A stretch of 14,014 bases of DNA from Oscillospiraceae bacterium. GTDB lineage: Bacteria; Bacillota_A; Clostridia; Oscillospirales; Oscillospiraceae. A program made the translations under genes and the position numbers. Shown here piece by piece: positions 7,073 through 14,014 of this stretch (its first letter is position 1; each line of letters begins with the position of its first letter). The notes beneath the pieces were generated by a model. The model saw only the letters and a list, made by a program, of their open reading frames with translations. It did no database searches and was not told where the DNA came from. Location of the stretch: positions 1 through 14,014 of the forward strand of contig JAFWOX010000030.1 in assembly GCA_017545325.1 (NCBI GenBank), given 5' to 3'.

Positions 7073-8557
7073 CTATTTTCCCTTCGGCGCCGCGCACACA
7101 TCCATGAACCAGTGCTTTCCCGCCGGGTCCAGGGCGACCTCGGTCGTCTTCAGCGCGCCCTTTTCCGTTTCAAAGCCGAAGTCCTGACGCAGGATGCGGA
7201 TATACTCCCCCCCGGTGATGCTTGCCGTCAGTCCGGTGCAGCGGATCCGGCTCCCCAACTTTCCGGCCAGGTCGAAACCCTGCCGGTACCGGTCCCGGCC
7301 GCCATGGTCGAAGCTGGGGAGTTTCACCAGCCGGACCTCCACCTCCCCGGGTTCCCCGGCCGGGATGTGCGCGGTGAAGCGGAGATACGTTACCCGGGTC
7401 TGTCCGAGGACCTGGTCGAAGGCGCCCTCCAGGTCCCAGACCAGGGTCCGGACGGCGCTGCGGAGGTCGGCAGACCGCTCCAGCAGGAGCTGAAAGGTCA
7501 GGCCGACGAGGGTTTCCGTACTCACCCGGCCCGCCAGCTTATCCTCAAGGAAGGGCCTGCGATAGCTTCCCCAGAAGAGGGTCAGCATTTCCCCGAAGGT
7601 GCTCTCATACCGGGTCACCGTGGCGCCGGCGCTCTCCATGGGGGTCTCGCAGCGCCCGTCGGCATAGCCCCGGATGGACCAGGTCTCCAGATCTTCCCCC
7701 AGAACCAGGAGGTATGCCGTGTGCCTCCGTCCGGCTTCCACGGCCACGATCCGGGTGCCCGCGCTGTTCTGCAGGTCGTTGCTCCCGCCGTTGAAGCCGT
7801 AGGTGACCACGGCGGAGCTGCTCATATCCAGCGTGTATTCAAAGGCAACCGTGGGATACCCGGCCGACTCCCCCCTCTCCCCATGGAGGTCGGAGAGGGC
7901 GTACACCGTGACCTTCTCCTCCGGCCTGGGCAGAGGCGCCAGGGCGCGGTCCAGAGGATCCGTCCCCACCTGGGCCTCCGCATCCGCCCAGGAGAAGAAG
8001 GAAGGGCTGCCGGGGCCGATGAGCAGCTCCGTCTCCGCCGCCTCCCCGTTCACCGTGATCCCGGGGAGCAAGTCCGCCGAGTCCGTGAGGGTGGAGATGA
8101 AGGGGTAATACAGGGTGCGGGTCCCGGCCTCTCCGGCGGTGAGCCGGTAGCTGTCCGTCACCAGGCAGGACTGCCGGCGCAGCGGGTCGGCGTACTCCCC
8201 GGCATCCCCCCGGTCCGGATCGAAAAGAGAAAAGTCGAAATCCACCCGGCGGTCCGCCGTCAGCCCCTCCTCTTCTGCGGTGAGGGGAAGCACCGGGCCG
8301 GCATAGAAGTGGTATGCGGCCAGGTTCTGGCCGCCTCTGCCGCCGGTGCCGGAGCCGCCGATGGGGAAGGGAAGGGCGATATACACCCCCAGGGACTGAA
8401 GGAGGAACCAGCCTCCGACCAGGAAACAGAGGCAGGCGGCCGCCAGGCTGAGCCTTCTCAGGGCGGGGCGGCGGAGAGGCCGGGCGGCTTCTTCGATATA
8501 CTCCTCCCGCACCGCCGTGACGGCGTCATACAAAACCAGCGTTCTTTCCTCGTTCAC
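7073..8557 (-). CDS. Putative membrane anti-sigma/sensor protein, partner of the upstream sigma factor
   Basis: A 494-residue protein. It starts at GTG 8557, overlapping the sigma stop as GTGA, with AAGGAGG 10 bases upstream. The frame is open much further upstream, but that part is the sigma gene read in another frame. Residues 1-35 are a short cytoplasmic part with VREEYIEEAARPLRR, a style common in clostridial proteins encoded beside sigma factors. Residues 36-60 are one membrane helix (LSLAAACLCFLVGGWFLL). The remaining 430 or so residues are outside the membrane and beta-rich, with no motif I can name. No zinc-finger ASD motif (HxxxCxxC) is present. An anti-sigma role is inferred from gene order, overlap and topology, not from a recognised domain. 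The outer domain would be the sensor. An alternative is a sigma-controlled cell-surface protein. Confidence 0.65.
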   Translation of the reverse strand: MNEERTLVLYDAVTAVREEYIEEAARPLRRPALRRLSLAAACLCFLVGGWFLLQSLGVYIALPFPIGGSGTGGRGGQNLAAYHFYAGPVLPLTAEEEGLTADRRVDFDFSLFDPDRGDAGEYADPLRRQSCLVTDSYRLTAGEAGTRTLYYPFISTLTDSADLLPGITVNGEAAETELLIGPGSPSFFSWADAEAQVGTDPLDRALAPLPRPEEKVTVYALSDLHGERGESAGYPTVAFEYTLDMSSSAVVTYGFNGGSNDLQNSAGTRIVAVEAGRRHTAYLLVLGEDLETWSIRGYADGRCETPMESAGATVTRYESTFGEMLTLFWGSYRRPFLEDKLAGRVSTETLVGLTFQLLLERSADLRSAVRTLVWDLEGAFDQVLGQTRVTYLRFTAHIPAGEPGEVEVRLVKLPSFDHGGRDRYRQGFDLAGKLGSRIRCTGLTASITGGEYIRILRQDFGFETEKGALKTTEVALDPAGKHWFMDVCAAPKGK

Positions 8558-9111
8558 AGGCTGATCCCCTCCTTTTCCAGGGCGGTCCTCAGGCTTCGGC
8601 GCAGCCGCAGCATTTTCTGGGCCAGGCGGGCGGGACTGAGGCCCCGTTCCTTTGCCAGGTCCTGCAGGGGCATGCCGTACCAATACCGGCGCAGGAAGAG
8701 CCGCCGGTCCTCCGGACTCAGCTTCCCCAGCCAGGCGTCCAGCGCCCGGCCCAACTCCCTGGTCTCCAGGGTCCCCTCCACCGTAACGGGGGAGGGGAGG
8801 CAGTCCTCCAGCTCGCTGAGCAGCGCCGTCATGCCGGGATCCCGCTTCTTCCGATGCTCCCGGTTCCACCGGCTGAGGGAGAGGTTCCGCACCACCCGTC
8901 CCAGCCAGGCCCGGAGGCTAACGGGCCGCTCCGGGGGCATGGCGTTCCATGCGGCTTGCCAGGTGTCGCTGACGGTCTCCTCCGCGTCCTCCGGACTGCC
9001 CAGCAGGTTCACGGCGATGCCGTAGCAGTAGCCGCCGTATTTCTCCCTGGTCTCCTGGATGGCCTGCTCGTTTCGCGCCCAATACAGGGCGACGATACCC
9101 GCGTCCTCCAT
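8554..9111 (-). CDS. RNA polymerase sigma factor, ECF-like (sigma-70 family)
   Basis: A 185-residue protein, the normal size for an ECF sigma factor. Region 2 spans about residues 16-92: GYCYGIAVNLLGSPEDAEETVSDTW for core binding and -10 melting, then LRAWLGRVVRNLSLSRWNREHR. A variable spacer (93-120) is followed by region 4 (about 125-180) with LSPEDRRLFLRRYWYGM and the helix-turn-helix PLQDLAKERGLSPARLAQKM, which reads the -35. The ATG at 9111 has AAAGGAGG 6 bases upstream. It is translationally coupled to the downstream membrane protein, its likely inhibitor. ECF pairs usually activate their own promoter; no convincing ECF-type promoter was identified in the 80 or so bases between this gene and the terminator of the next operon. 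The regulon and inducing signal are unknown. Confidence 0.9.
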   Translation of the reverse strand: MEDAGIVALYWARNEQAIQETREKYGGYCYGIAVNLLGSPEDAEETVSDTWQAAWNAMPPERPVSLRAWLGRVVRNLSLSRWNREHRKKRDPGMTALLSELEDCLPSPVTVEGTLETRELGRALDAWLGKLSPEDRRLFLRRYWYGMPLQDLAKERGLSPARLAQKMLRLRRSLRTALEKEGISL

Positions 9112-9197
9112 GGCCCGCCTCCTTTCCTTATGCCTGGTCCTTCACTGGAGCAGTACCGTTTTCCCGCCGGATATTGCCTCGGGATCAGAAAAAACGC

Positions 9198-9236
9198 AAA
9201 AAAGAGGGGACCCGGGGGAACGGGACCTCTCTTTTT
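9198..9236. terminator. Bidirectional-looking intrinsic terminator after the GNAT gene
   Basis: An A-run and GAGGGG-A-CCCG pair with CGGG-A-CCTCTC and a T-run, with one internal A-A mismatch, one G-T pair and a 6-base loop. T-runs lie on the exit side on both strands. It sits 4 bases beyond the stop of the minus-strand GNAT gene and closes the five-gene operon, insulating it from the sigma operon. Confidence 0.85.
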
Positions 9237-9240
9237 CCTT

Positions 9241-9753
9241 CTATTGACGCTCTCCGGCGCCTTCCCGGAAACGCAGACGCATCTGATGCCAGCGCGTTCC
9301 GCCGTGGACGGATTTCTCCGTTACCCCCTCGTCCCGGAAGCCCAGACGGGCGTAAAAGGGGAGCAGCGCCTCCTTGCAGGTGAGCACCAGCCCCAGCCGT
9401 CCCGCCTCCCGGGCCTCCCGGATCAGCCGCTCCAGCAGCCGGGTGGCATAGCCCCGGCGGCGATGGTCCGGATGGGTGTCCACCCCGAAGATCATCTGCC
9501 AGGCCCCGTCCTCCCGGTGGAGGGAGGGGTCGGCGTACATCTCATCCCGCAGGTCCGGCTCCGGGGTGCAGAAGCCGTCCAGAAAGGCCAGGAGCTTCCC
9601 CTCCTCCCAGAGCAGGAGAAAGTGCTCCGGGTACACCGCCAGTCTGCCCGCCAGGGTTGCCCGATCCGCCGCCTCCGCCGGAGGAAAGCACAGGGCCTCC
9701 AGGGCGGAAACCGCCTCCAGATCCCCGGGATTTCCATGGCGCAGGACGATCAT
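9241..9753 (-). CDS. GNAT family N-acetyltransferase
   Basis: A 170-residue cytosolic acetyl-CoA-dependent acetyltransferase. The acetyl-CoA binding segment is GVDTHPDHRRRGYATRLLERL (about residues 90-110), carrying the R-x-x-G-x-A form of the family motif. A later FYARLGF (133-139) is typical of the fourth GNAT motif. The central YADPSLH...GAWQMIFGV resembles arylalkylamine-type members, so a small amine substrate is possible but unproven. The start at 9753 is chosen over the in-frame ATG at 9759: AAGGAGG is 7 bases before 9753 but only 1 base before 9759, and 9753 makes an ATGA overlap with the PAP2 stop. It is the last gene of the operon. Confidence 0.88.
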   Translation of the reverse strand: MIVLRHGNPGDLEAVSALEALCFPPAEAADRATLAGRLAVYPEHFLLLWEEGKLLAFLDGFCTPEPDLRDEMYADPSLHREDGAWQMIFGVDTHPDHRRRGYATRLLERLIREAREAGRLGLVLTCKEALLPFYARLGFRDEGVTEKSVHGGTRWHQMRLRFREGAGERQ

Positions 9754-10289
9754 ACCCATTCCTCCTTCCGATGCAGATGCCGTTCTGCCAGAAGACTTAA
9801 GCCCAGGCCGACGCCCAGGCCAAGAAGGACCCCCGCCAGCACATCTGTGGGAAAATGGAGGAAGAGATACAGCCGGGAGAAGGCGATGAGGCTCGCCAGG
9901 ATCAGAGCGGGAACGCCCATGCGCCGGTCATACCGCAGCAGGATCGCCGCGGCGATAAAGCCGGAGAGACTATGGCCCGAGGGAAAGGAGTAATCCCGGG
10001 GCAGCGCCGTCAGCAGGACAACGGTCTCATCCAGCCAGCAGGGCCGGGGTCGGGCGGCCAGAGGCTTCAGCAGCAGATTGCCGATCAGGAGGCTGCAGAT
10101 CAGTCCGGCTGCCAGGGTGATCCCGCACCGCCGATGCCGCTTCAGCAGGAGCAGGACCAGGGCGGCAAGGATCCAGATAAACCCATAATCGCCCAGGCGG
10201 GAGAGGGCCGGCATGGTCCGGTCCAGAAACGGACAGCGGAGATGAGCCTGTATCCAGTACAGGATGGAAAAATCCAGCTCCAGCAGCAT
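9750..10289 (-). CDS. PAP2 family membrane phosphatase (undecaprenyl-diphosphatase/lipid phosphatase-like)
   Basis: A 179-residue polytopic protein with about five or six hydrophobic segments. All three PAP2 signature motifs are present: K75-x6-RP (KPLAARPRP), SFPSGHS (PSGH 103-106, catalytic His) and SRLYLFLH (Ser138, Arg139, His145, nucleophile), followed by FPTDVLAG. The family removes phosphate from lipid phosphates; small bacterial members such as BcrC recycle undecaprenyl pyrophosphate on the outer face of the membrane. The exact lipid cannot be fixed here. The start at 10289 has GGGGAGG about 4 bases upstream and begins 10 bases after the hydrolase stop. The open frame extends upstream only into the hydrolase gene. 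It overlaps the GNAT gene by ATGA. Confidence 0.9.
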   Translation of the reverse strand: MLLELDFSILYWIQAHLRCPFLDRTMPALSRLGDYGFIWILAALVLLLLKRHRRCGITLAAGLICSLLIGNLLLKPLAARPRPCWLDETVVLLTALPRDYSFPSGHSLSGFIAAAILLRYDRRMGVPALILASLIAFSRLYLFLHFPTDVLAGVLLGLGVGLGLSLLAERHLHRKEEWV

Positions 10290-10299
10290 GCGCCCTCCC

Positions 10300-10965
10300 C
10301 TAAGTCCGCTCCAGGCACCAGGCGATGCCCAGGGCCATGCGTCTGTCCGGCTCCTGAAAATGGTTCCCGGGATTCGACACAAAGGCGCAGTCCGTCCCCC
10401 GGGCCAGAAGCAGATCTCGGAAAGCCAGGGTACAGTCCTCTACCCGGCTCAGTACCGGATTCCGGCTTTTTTTCTCCTTATCCCCCAGAGAGAGGTACAC
10501 CCGCTCCGGGCGGCCGGCAAGGGGATGGGCCTCCGCATATTCCGAAAAGCCCGGGAACCACAGGGACCCGGAGCAGCACACCGCCCCTGTCAGCCAGGGG
10601 AGCCGGAACAGGGCATACGCCGCCAGCAGCCCCGCCAGGGAATACCCCGCCAGATATACCGGCGCCGCCGAAGCCCCGAGGGCTGCCCGCGCCTTGGGAA
10701 GAAGCGCCTTCTCCACCCGTTCCAGGGTGGCGTTTCCGCCGCCGCCGAAATCCTCCCCGCCCTTGAACACCGCCTTCCCGGGCCAGGGGGAGAGCTCCCG
10801 GTCCCAATCCGATACCGGGAAGGCGGCCAGGGCGAAGGGCGAATCCGTCAGTTCCCGGAGACAGTCCCGGATCCGGCCCGGCTCCTCCTCCCCGGGCAGG
10901 AGGAAGACCGGAGCAGTCTCCCGTTCCCTTTCCGCCGGGTACAGAATAAGGTCTGATGCGCTCAT
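10300..10965 (-). CDS. Alpha/beta hydrolase, esterase-like
   Basis: A 221-residue soluble enzyme of alpha/beta hydrolase fold. The nucleophile elbow is LAGYSLAG (Ser109, G-x-S-x-A form). The acid is probably Asp162 in SLGDKEKKSRNP and the catalytic His is His202 in NPGNHFQEP. This order and the LGDKE-style motif resemble the predicted hydrolases related to enterochelin/bacillibactin esterases (Fes/BesA superfamily). With no siderophore genes nearby that substrate is not claimed. The start at 10965 overlaps the yjbR stop as ATGA, with AAAGGAG 11 bases upstream. It lies mid-operon. Confidence 0.82.
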   Translation of the reverse strand: MSASDLILYPAERERETAPVFLLPGEEEPGRIRDCLRELTDSPFALAAFPVSDWDRELSPWPGKAVFKGGEDFGGGGNATLERVEKALLPKARAALGASAAPVYLAGYSLAGLLAAYALFRLPWLTGAVCCSGSLWFPGFSEYAEAHPLAGRPERVYLSLGDKEKKSRNPVLSRVEDCTLAFRDLLLARGTDCAFVSNPGNHFQEPDRRMALGIAWCLERT

Positions 10966-11342
10966 TTTCCGTCCCGCTCCTTTCTGCTTCCCGCGGTGAG
11001 GCGATAGCTGATGTCCAGCAGCTCCCGCACCGTTTCCTCCTCCGCCGAACCATCCAGGAGCACCCCCAGCCAATGGGTCTTGTTCATGTGCCAGGCGGGG
11101 ACCACCCCGGGCTTGCCCAGATAGGAGCCGCTGAGCAGGGGGCCGCATTTCACATCCAGCAGGAAGACCGCCTCGTCTCCGGACAGGCCCAACTTGCTCC
11201 GGGGAACGCGCATCACCACGGCGTACCACTTTCGGTTTTCCCGATGCCGGAGGATATAGGTCTCCGGCGTTTCGGGAAAGAGGCGCTCCGGCTCCGTGCC
11301 GTAGGTCTTCCGGGCGTACGACGCCAGCTCTGCCTGGTCCAT
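10962..11342 (-). CDS. YjbR/MmcQ family protein
   Basis: A 126-residue protein of the small YjbR (MmcQ) family, which has a CyaY-like fold and is suspected to bind DNA or ligands; no firm function is known. The typical stretch is AWHMNKTHWLGVLLDGS (about residues 84-99), preceded by LLDVKCGPLLSGSYLGKPGVVP, and it ends in a charged tail. The start is 3 bases after the bcp stop; no strong ribosome binding site is visible, so translation probably depends on coupling to bcp. It overlaps the downstream hydrolase start by ATGA. Confidence 0.88.
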   Translation of the reverse strand: MDQAELASYARKTYGTEPERLFPETPETYILRHRENRKWYAVVMRVPRSKLGLSGDEAVFLLDVKCGPLLSGSYLGKPGVVPAWHMNKTHWLGVLLDGSAEEETVRELLDISYRLTAGSRKERDGK

Positions 11343-11345
11343 GGC

Positions 11346-11801
11346 TCAGCCCAGCCAGGCCAGGAGCTCGGCCGCATTGGTATCCGGCTTCACCTTGGTC
11401 TGGACCTTCACGATGGTTCCGCTTTCGTCGATCACATAGGTGCTGCGCACCACGCCCATGGTCGTCTTCCCGTAGATCTTCTTCTCCTGCCAGACGCTGT
11501 AGGCCTCAATGGCCTTCCGATCCGGATCGGAGAGAAGGGGGAAGGACAGGGCGTACTTATCCGCGAATTTCCGGTGGGAGGCGACGCTGTCCCTGCTGAC
11601 GCCGATGACCACGGCGTTCTTCGCGGCAAATTCCCCGTTCAGGGCGGCGAAGGCCTGGGCCTGACGGGTGCAGCCCGGGGTATTGTCCCTGGGATAAAAA
11701 TAGAGAATGATCTTCTTTCCCGGAAAATCCTCCAGGCTGACGATCCTGCCGTCCTGATCCGCCAGGGAAATGGCGGGGGCTTTGCTTCCTGGCTCCAGCA
11801 T
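11346..11801 (-). CDS. bcp: Thioredoxin-dependent peroxiredoxin, BCP/PrxQ type
   Basis: A 151-residue cytosolic peroxidase that reduces hydrogen and organic peroxides. YPRDNTPGCT carries the peroxidatic Cys44 with the family Thr (T41) and Pro (P42). It is the only cysteine: the resolving Cys found five residues later in many BCPs is replaced (TPGCTRQAQAF). This is therefore a 1-Cys form needing an outside thiol. The downstream SDPDRKAIEAYSVW and GVVRSTYVID segments are typical. The start at 11801 has AAAAGGAG 9 bases upstream; the open frame beyond it runs into the intergenic promoter region. It is the first gene of the operon and is transcribed from the TATAAT promoter upstream. Confidence 0.94.
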   Translation of the reverse strand: MLEPGSKAPAISLADQDGRIVSLEDFPGKKIILYFYPRDNTPGCTRQAQAFAALNGEFAAKNAVVIGVSRDSVASHRKFADKYALSFPLLSDPDRKAIEAYSVWQEKKIYGKTTMGVVRSTYVIDESGTIVKVQTKVKPDTNAAELLAWLG

Positions 11802-11873
11802 CGGGCACCGCTCCTTTTTCTGCCTTTTTTTCGCGCTTCCCCGCGGCCTGCGCGGAAAGAAGCCTGCAGGGGC

Positions 11874-11902
11874 ATTATACCATAGCCGGGCTGGGGGCAC
11901 AA
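11874..11902 (-). promoter_or_regulatory. Promoter of the bcp five-gene operon
   Basis: On the minus strand: TTGTGC (-35), a 17-base spacer and perfect TATAAT (-10). The expected transcript has a leader of about 65 bases, which includes a short CCGCG/CGCGG hairpin. It lies back to back with the solute-binding protein promoter. Confidence 0.75.
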
Positions 11903-11924
11903 CCGGGATAGGGAACTCAAAAAC

Positions 11925-11953
11925 TTGACAAAATGAAAAATAAATGAAATAAT
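11925..11953 (+). promoter_or_regulatory. Promoter of the solute-binding protein gene
   Basis: Perfect TTGACA, a 17-base spacer and AATAAT (five of six), in the only strongly AT-rich stretch of the window. It is followed by AAGGAGGG (11970-11977) and the start at 11983. The predicted leader is only about 20-25 bases. Strong constitutive-looking expression is inferred. Confidence 0.8.
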
Positions 11954-11982
11954 AAATTAAAATATTTGTAAGGAGGGACAGT

Positions 11983-13764
11983 ATGAAAAGAGCGATTGCG
12001 TTGATCTGTGCGGCGCTGTTCCTTGCCGCCATGTTCGCCGGCTGCAGCGGTCCGACGGGAAATCCGGGAAACACCGCCGGGCCGGAAATAACCGTAGCGC
12101 CGCCTTCCCAGGCTCCGGCGACCAAAGCTCCGGTGGTTACGGAGGCCCCGACAGCCACCCCCGAACCCGAGCCGGATTCCCCCTATCACTTTGCCAAGGG
12201 CAACTACAGGGCGGACGCCGACGGGATGCCGCTGGAGAAGTACACATACGAGCTGCCCCTGACCACCACGGACGAGGAGCTCTCCTGCTGGACGACGCTG
12301 TACACCCCCCAATGGCTGGAGACGGAGTATGCGGAAAGCCCCTATCCCATCGAATTGGAGAAGGTCACCGGCGTCCACATCGCCTATAATGTCGTCAGCT
12401 CCGCCACCCGGTCGGATAACTTCTCCGTCATGCTGGCCGCCGACGAGCTGCCGGACATCATGAGCCAGGCGAACTACTTCTACAGCGGCGATTTCCGCAA
12501 GGGGATCACGGAGGAAAACTACTTTGTCAACCTGTACGACTGGCGGGAGTATATCCCCAATTACCTCTATGAGGTGAACAGGAGTCCCGAGGACGAGGGC
12601 CTGCAGAATTCCGTTTATCTGCAGGATGACCTGATCGGCTGCTTCTACTGCCTCCGGGACCGGGCCTATGTGCAGAACGGCGTTTTCGTCCGCGGCGACT
12701 GGGTCGATCAGCTGGACCTGGACCCGGATATGTTCAAAACCTGGCAGGGCATTTACGATGGCCTGATGGCGTTCAAGACCCAGATCCCCACCGCGACCTA
12801 TCCCTGCATCCTGTTCACCACCCTGGAATCCGGCGGTTTTCATTGGAACTGTTTCGATACCTATTGCTATACCGGCTCAAGCATGATGATGCTGGCGGAT
12901 GAAAACGGGAAGGTCTTCGGCGCCAACACGACCTATCGGGATAAGGAGCTGATGACGGAGATCAACCGCTGGTTTATGGACGGGATATTCGATCCCATGT
13001 GGATGAGCTTCGATACCATGACTGCGGCGGGGTACATGGACCGCTGGGTCGGCGACCAGATCGGCTACTCCGTGCAGTCCACCAGCACCGGCATCGAGCA
13101 GGAGATCATCCTGGATACGCCCGGGGCGCAGATGCTCCCCATGCCGGACCCGGTCCTGTACGAAGGACAGATCCTCCATGTGGGGACCAATGACAGCCGC
13201 CTGTACTACGGCTCCGCAGCCATCAGCGCAAAATGCAAGAATATCCCGCTGGCGCTCACCTGGATCGACTGGCGTTACTCCGAGGAGGGCTCCGATTTCT
13301 GCACCATGGGCGTTGAGGGGTATGCCTTTGAGTACAACGAAAAGGGCGAAAAGCGGGTCAGCGATTTTGTGCGCAGCAATCCGCTCTATGTGTATTCCAT
13401 GCATATTCTGCTGTACGCGCTGAACAGTATGACGGATCCCGGCCTGGATAAGAACTATCAGCATTACTGGTATGACGGCGGCGACCGCATCATTGAAACC
13501 TATGATCTCTTCGCGTCCTACAAGAAGGCGGGATTCGACGGCGCCTTCCTCCTCCCCAGAAGCCTGAAGCTGACGGACGACGAACGCTCCGCCTCCTCTA
13601 CCCTGGGCGCCGAGCTGGGAACCTATATTTCCGAAAACTATCTGGCGTTTGTGGACGGCTCCAAGCCCCTGACGGAATGGGATGCCTATGTGCAGGGGCT
13701 GGAGGAGATCGGCCTGAACGAGTATCTTGAGATCTATCAGGGCGCTTATGAGCGGGTAAAGTAA
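11983..13764 (+). CDS. Extracellular solute-binding lipoprotein of an ABC transporter (probable sugar importer, LplA-like)
   Basis: A 593-residue protein. The N-terminus MKRAIALICAALFLAAMFAGC is a lipoprotein signal with Cys21 as the lipid anchor; the lipobox FAGC is slightly off consensus. Residues 22-66 are a Pro/Ala/Thr/Glu-rich tether. The rest has the layout of large (550-600 residue) family 1-type solute-binding proteins of clostridia and Paenibacillus: EYAESPYPIELEKVTGV, then SVMLAADELPDIM, then many Tyr/Trp residues, and LALTWIDWRYSEEGSDF near residue 425. Many aromatic residues fit a carbohydrate ligand, but the ligand cannot be read. No permease or ATPase gene lies upstream; the 250 bases downstream carry none, so partners would have to be beyond the window. 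An AAGGAGGG site precedes the start. Confidence 0.88.
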   Translation: MKRAIALICAALFLAAMFAGCSGPTGNPGNTAGPEITVAPPSQAPATKAPVVTEAPTATPEPEPDSPYHFAKGNYRADADGMPLEKYTYELPLTTTDEELSCWTTLYTPQWLETEYAESPYPIELEKVTGVHIAYNVVSSATRSDNFSVMLAADELPDIMSQANYFYSGDFRKGITEENYFVNLYDWREYIPNYLYEVNRSPEDEGLQNSVYLQDDLIGCFYCLRDRAYVQNGVFVRGDWVDQLDLDPDMFKTWQGIYDGLMAFKTQIPTATYPCILFTTLESGGFHWNCFDTYCYTGSSMMMLADENGKVFGANTTYRDKELMTEINRWFMDGIFDPMWMSFDTMTAAGYMDRWVGDQIGYSVQSTSTGIEQEIILDTPGAQMLPMPDPVLYEGQILHVGTNDSRLYYGSAAISAKCKNIPLALTWIDWRYSEEGSDFCTMGVEGYAFEYNEKGEKRVSDFVRSNPLYVYSMHILLYALNSMTDPGLDKNYQHYWYDGGDRIIETYDLFASYKKAGFDGAFLLPRSLKLTDDERSASSTLGAELGTYISENYLAFVDGSKPLTEWDAYVQGLEEIGLNEYLEIYQGAYERVK

Positions 13765-14014
13765 GGGCATACGGGCGTCGGACCTGCCGGCTTCCGGCAG
13801 GTGAGCGTGTCGACAAAGCCGACACGCTTCAAATCGGACCCGCTACGCTGGGCTCCGATTTGAGAAGGATTATATCGCCGCTGCGCGCCTGCGTCGTCGC
13901 AAATCTCGCGGGCTTTGCTTCCGCGGTTTGCGAGGGAGCCGCGAAAGCTTGCAGACGCTCGATTGCTTCTCCTCCTCAAACCGAAGCGGCTGCTTCGGTT
14001 TGAAAAAGGACGAG
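13765..14014. repeat. 250-base gene-free region with five consecutive inverted repeats
   Basis: No gene is supported here. Perfect stems, in order: 13782-13790 with 13794-13802 (9 bp, 3-base loop); 13804-13812 with 13820-13828 (9 bp); 13829-13838 with 13854-13863 (10 bp, TCAAATCGGA arm); 13897-13903 with 13927-13933 (7 bp, with an inner CGCGG/CCGCG pair); and 13976-13987 with 13992-14003 (12 bp, TCAAACCGAAGC arm, 4-base loop). No T-run follows any stem on the plus strand, so these are not ordinary terminators. The layout looks like a structured intergenic repeat or a processing/attenuation region before the next transporter gene. Confidence 0.6.

Noticed and set aside
7067..9025. A 652-codon plus-strand open frame opposite the sigma/anti-sigma pair
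   Set aside because: Its composition is low-complexity Gly/Pro/Arg/Gln and it has no ribosome binding site. The minus strand has a clear sigma factor, start sites and a terminator.
9130..9200. A promoter for the sigma operon (TTGCGT-N17-CAATAT on the minus strand)
   Set aside because: The -10 matches poorly and overlaps terminator-flanking T-runs. An ECF-type promoter could not be recognised with confidence.
11802..12158. An N-terminal extension of the peroxiredoxin
   Set aside because: The extension would run through both promoters and the opposite gene. The start at 11801 has a well-spaced AAAAGGAG and matches normal BCP length.
11917..12843. A 308-codon minus-strand open frame opposite the solute-binding protein
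   Set aside because: It overlaps the signal peptide and promoter of a well-supported lipoprotein gene and shows no domain or start signal.
13765..14014. A CRISPR array or attachment site
   Set aside because: The repeats are inverted and differ from each other, with no regular direct repeat-spacer pattern, tRNA or integrase nearby.

Overview
The window is GC-rich and densely coded. Its features suggest a Bacillota/Clostridia-type anaerobe, most like the GC-rich gut Oscillospirales: strong AGGAGG-type ribosome binding sites, sigma-A promoters, a FeoA-FeoB fusion followed by a small Cys-rich membrane protein, a YjbR/MmcQ protein, a lipoprotein solute-binding protein and a sigma/anti-sigma-like pair whose partner carries a 'YIEEA' N-terminus. 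This is inferred from gene style only; there is no rRNA or other marker.

Region 1 (2-3347, + strand) holds two overlapping genes of the nitrogenase superfamily. The first, cut by the left edge, fuses a NifH/BchL-type Fe protein to a NifD-type subunit through a Pro/Ala/Glu-rich linker. The second is a NifK-type subunit. The H and D parts keep all expected [4Fe-4S] cysteines. The FeMo-co ligands are absent and the K part lacks the third P-cluster cysteine. This is therefore a nitrogenase-like reductase of unknown substrate, not a nitrogen-fixing enzyme, and it is the most interesting item here.

Region 2 (3375-7060, + strand) is an M42 metallopeptidase, feoAB and a FeoB-associated Cys-rich protein in one likely operon. 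A promoter with a perfect 10-bp inverted repeat across its -35 element precedes it. It ends at a strong hairpin that also terminates the convergent operon. Ferrous iron import beside an Fe-S reductase fits an anaerobic, iron-demanding physiology, but a functional link is only a guess.

Region 3 (7073-9111, - strand) is an ECF-like sigma factor and a membrane-anchored protein with a large outer domain, overlapping by GTGA. The latter is probably its anti-sigma/sensor.

Region 4 (9198-11902, - strand) is a compact five-gene operon: peroxiredoxin (Bcp), YjbR, an alpha/beta hydrolase, a PAP2 phosphatase and a GNAT acetyltransferase. It starts from a TATAAT promoter, has ATGA overlaps and ends at a bidirectional terminator.

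Region 5 (11925-14014, + strand) is a lipoprotein solute-binding protein under a near-consensus promoter, followed by 250 bases without a gene that contain five consecutive inverted repeats. No tRNA, rRNA, CRISPR array, transposase or phage gene was seen.
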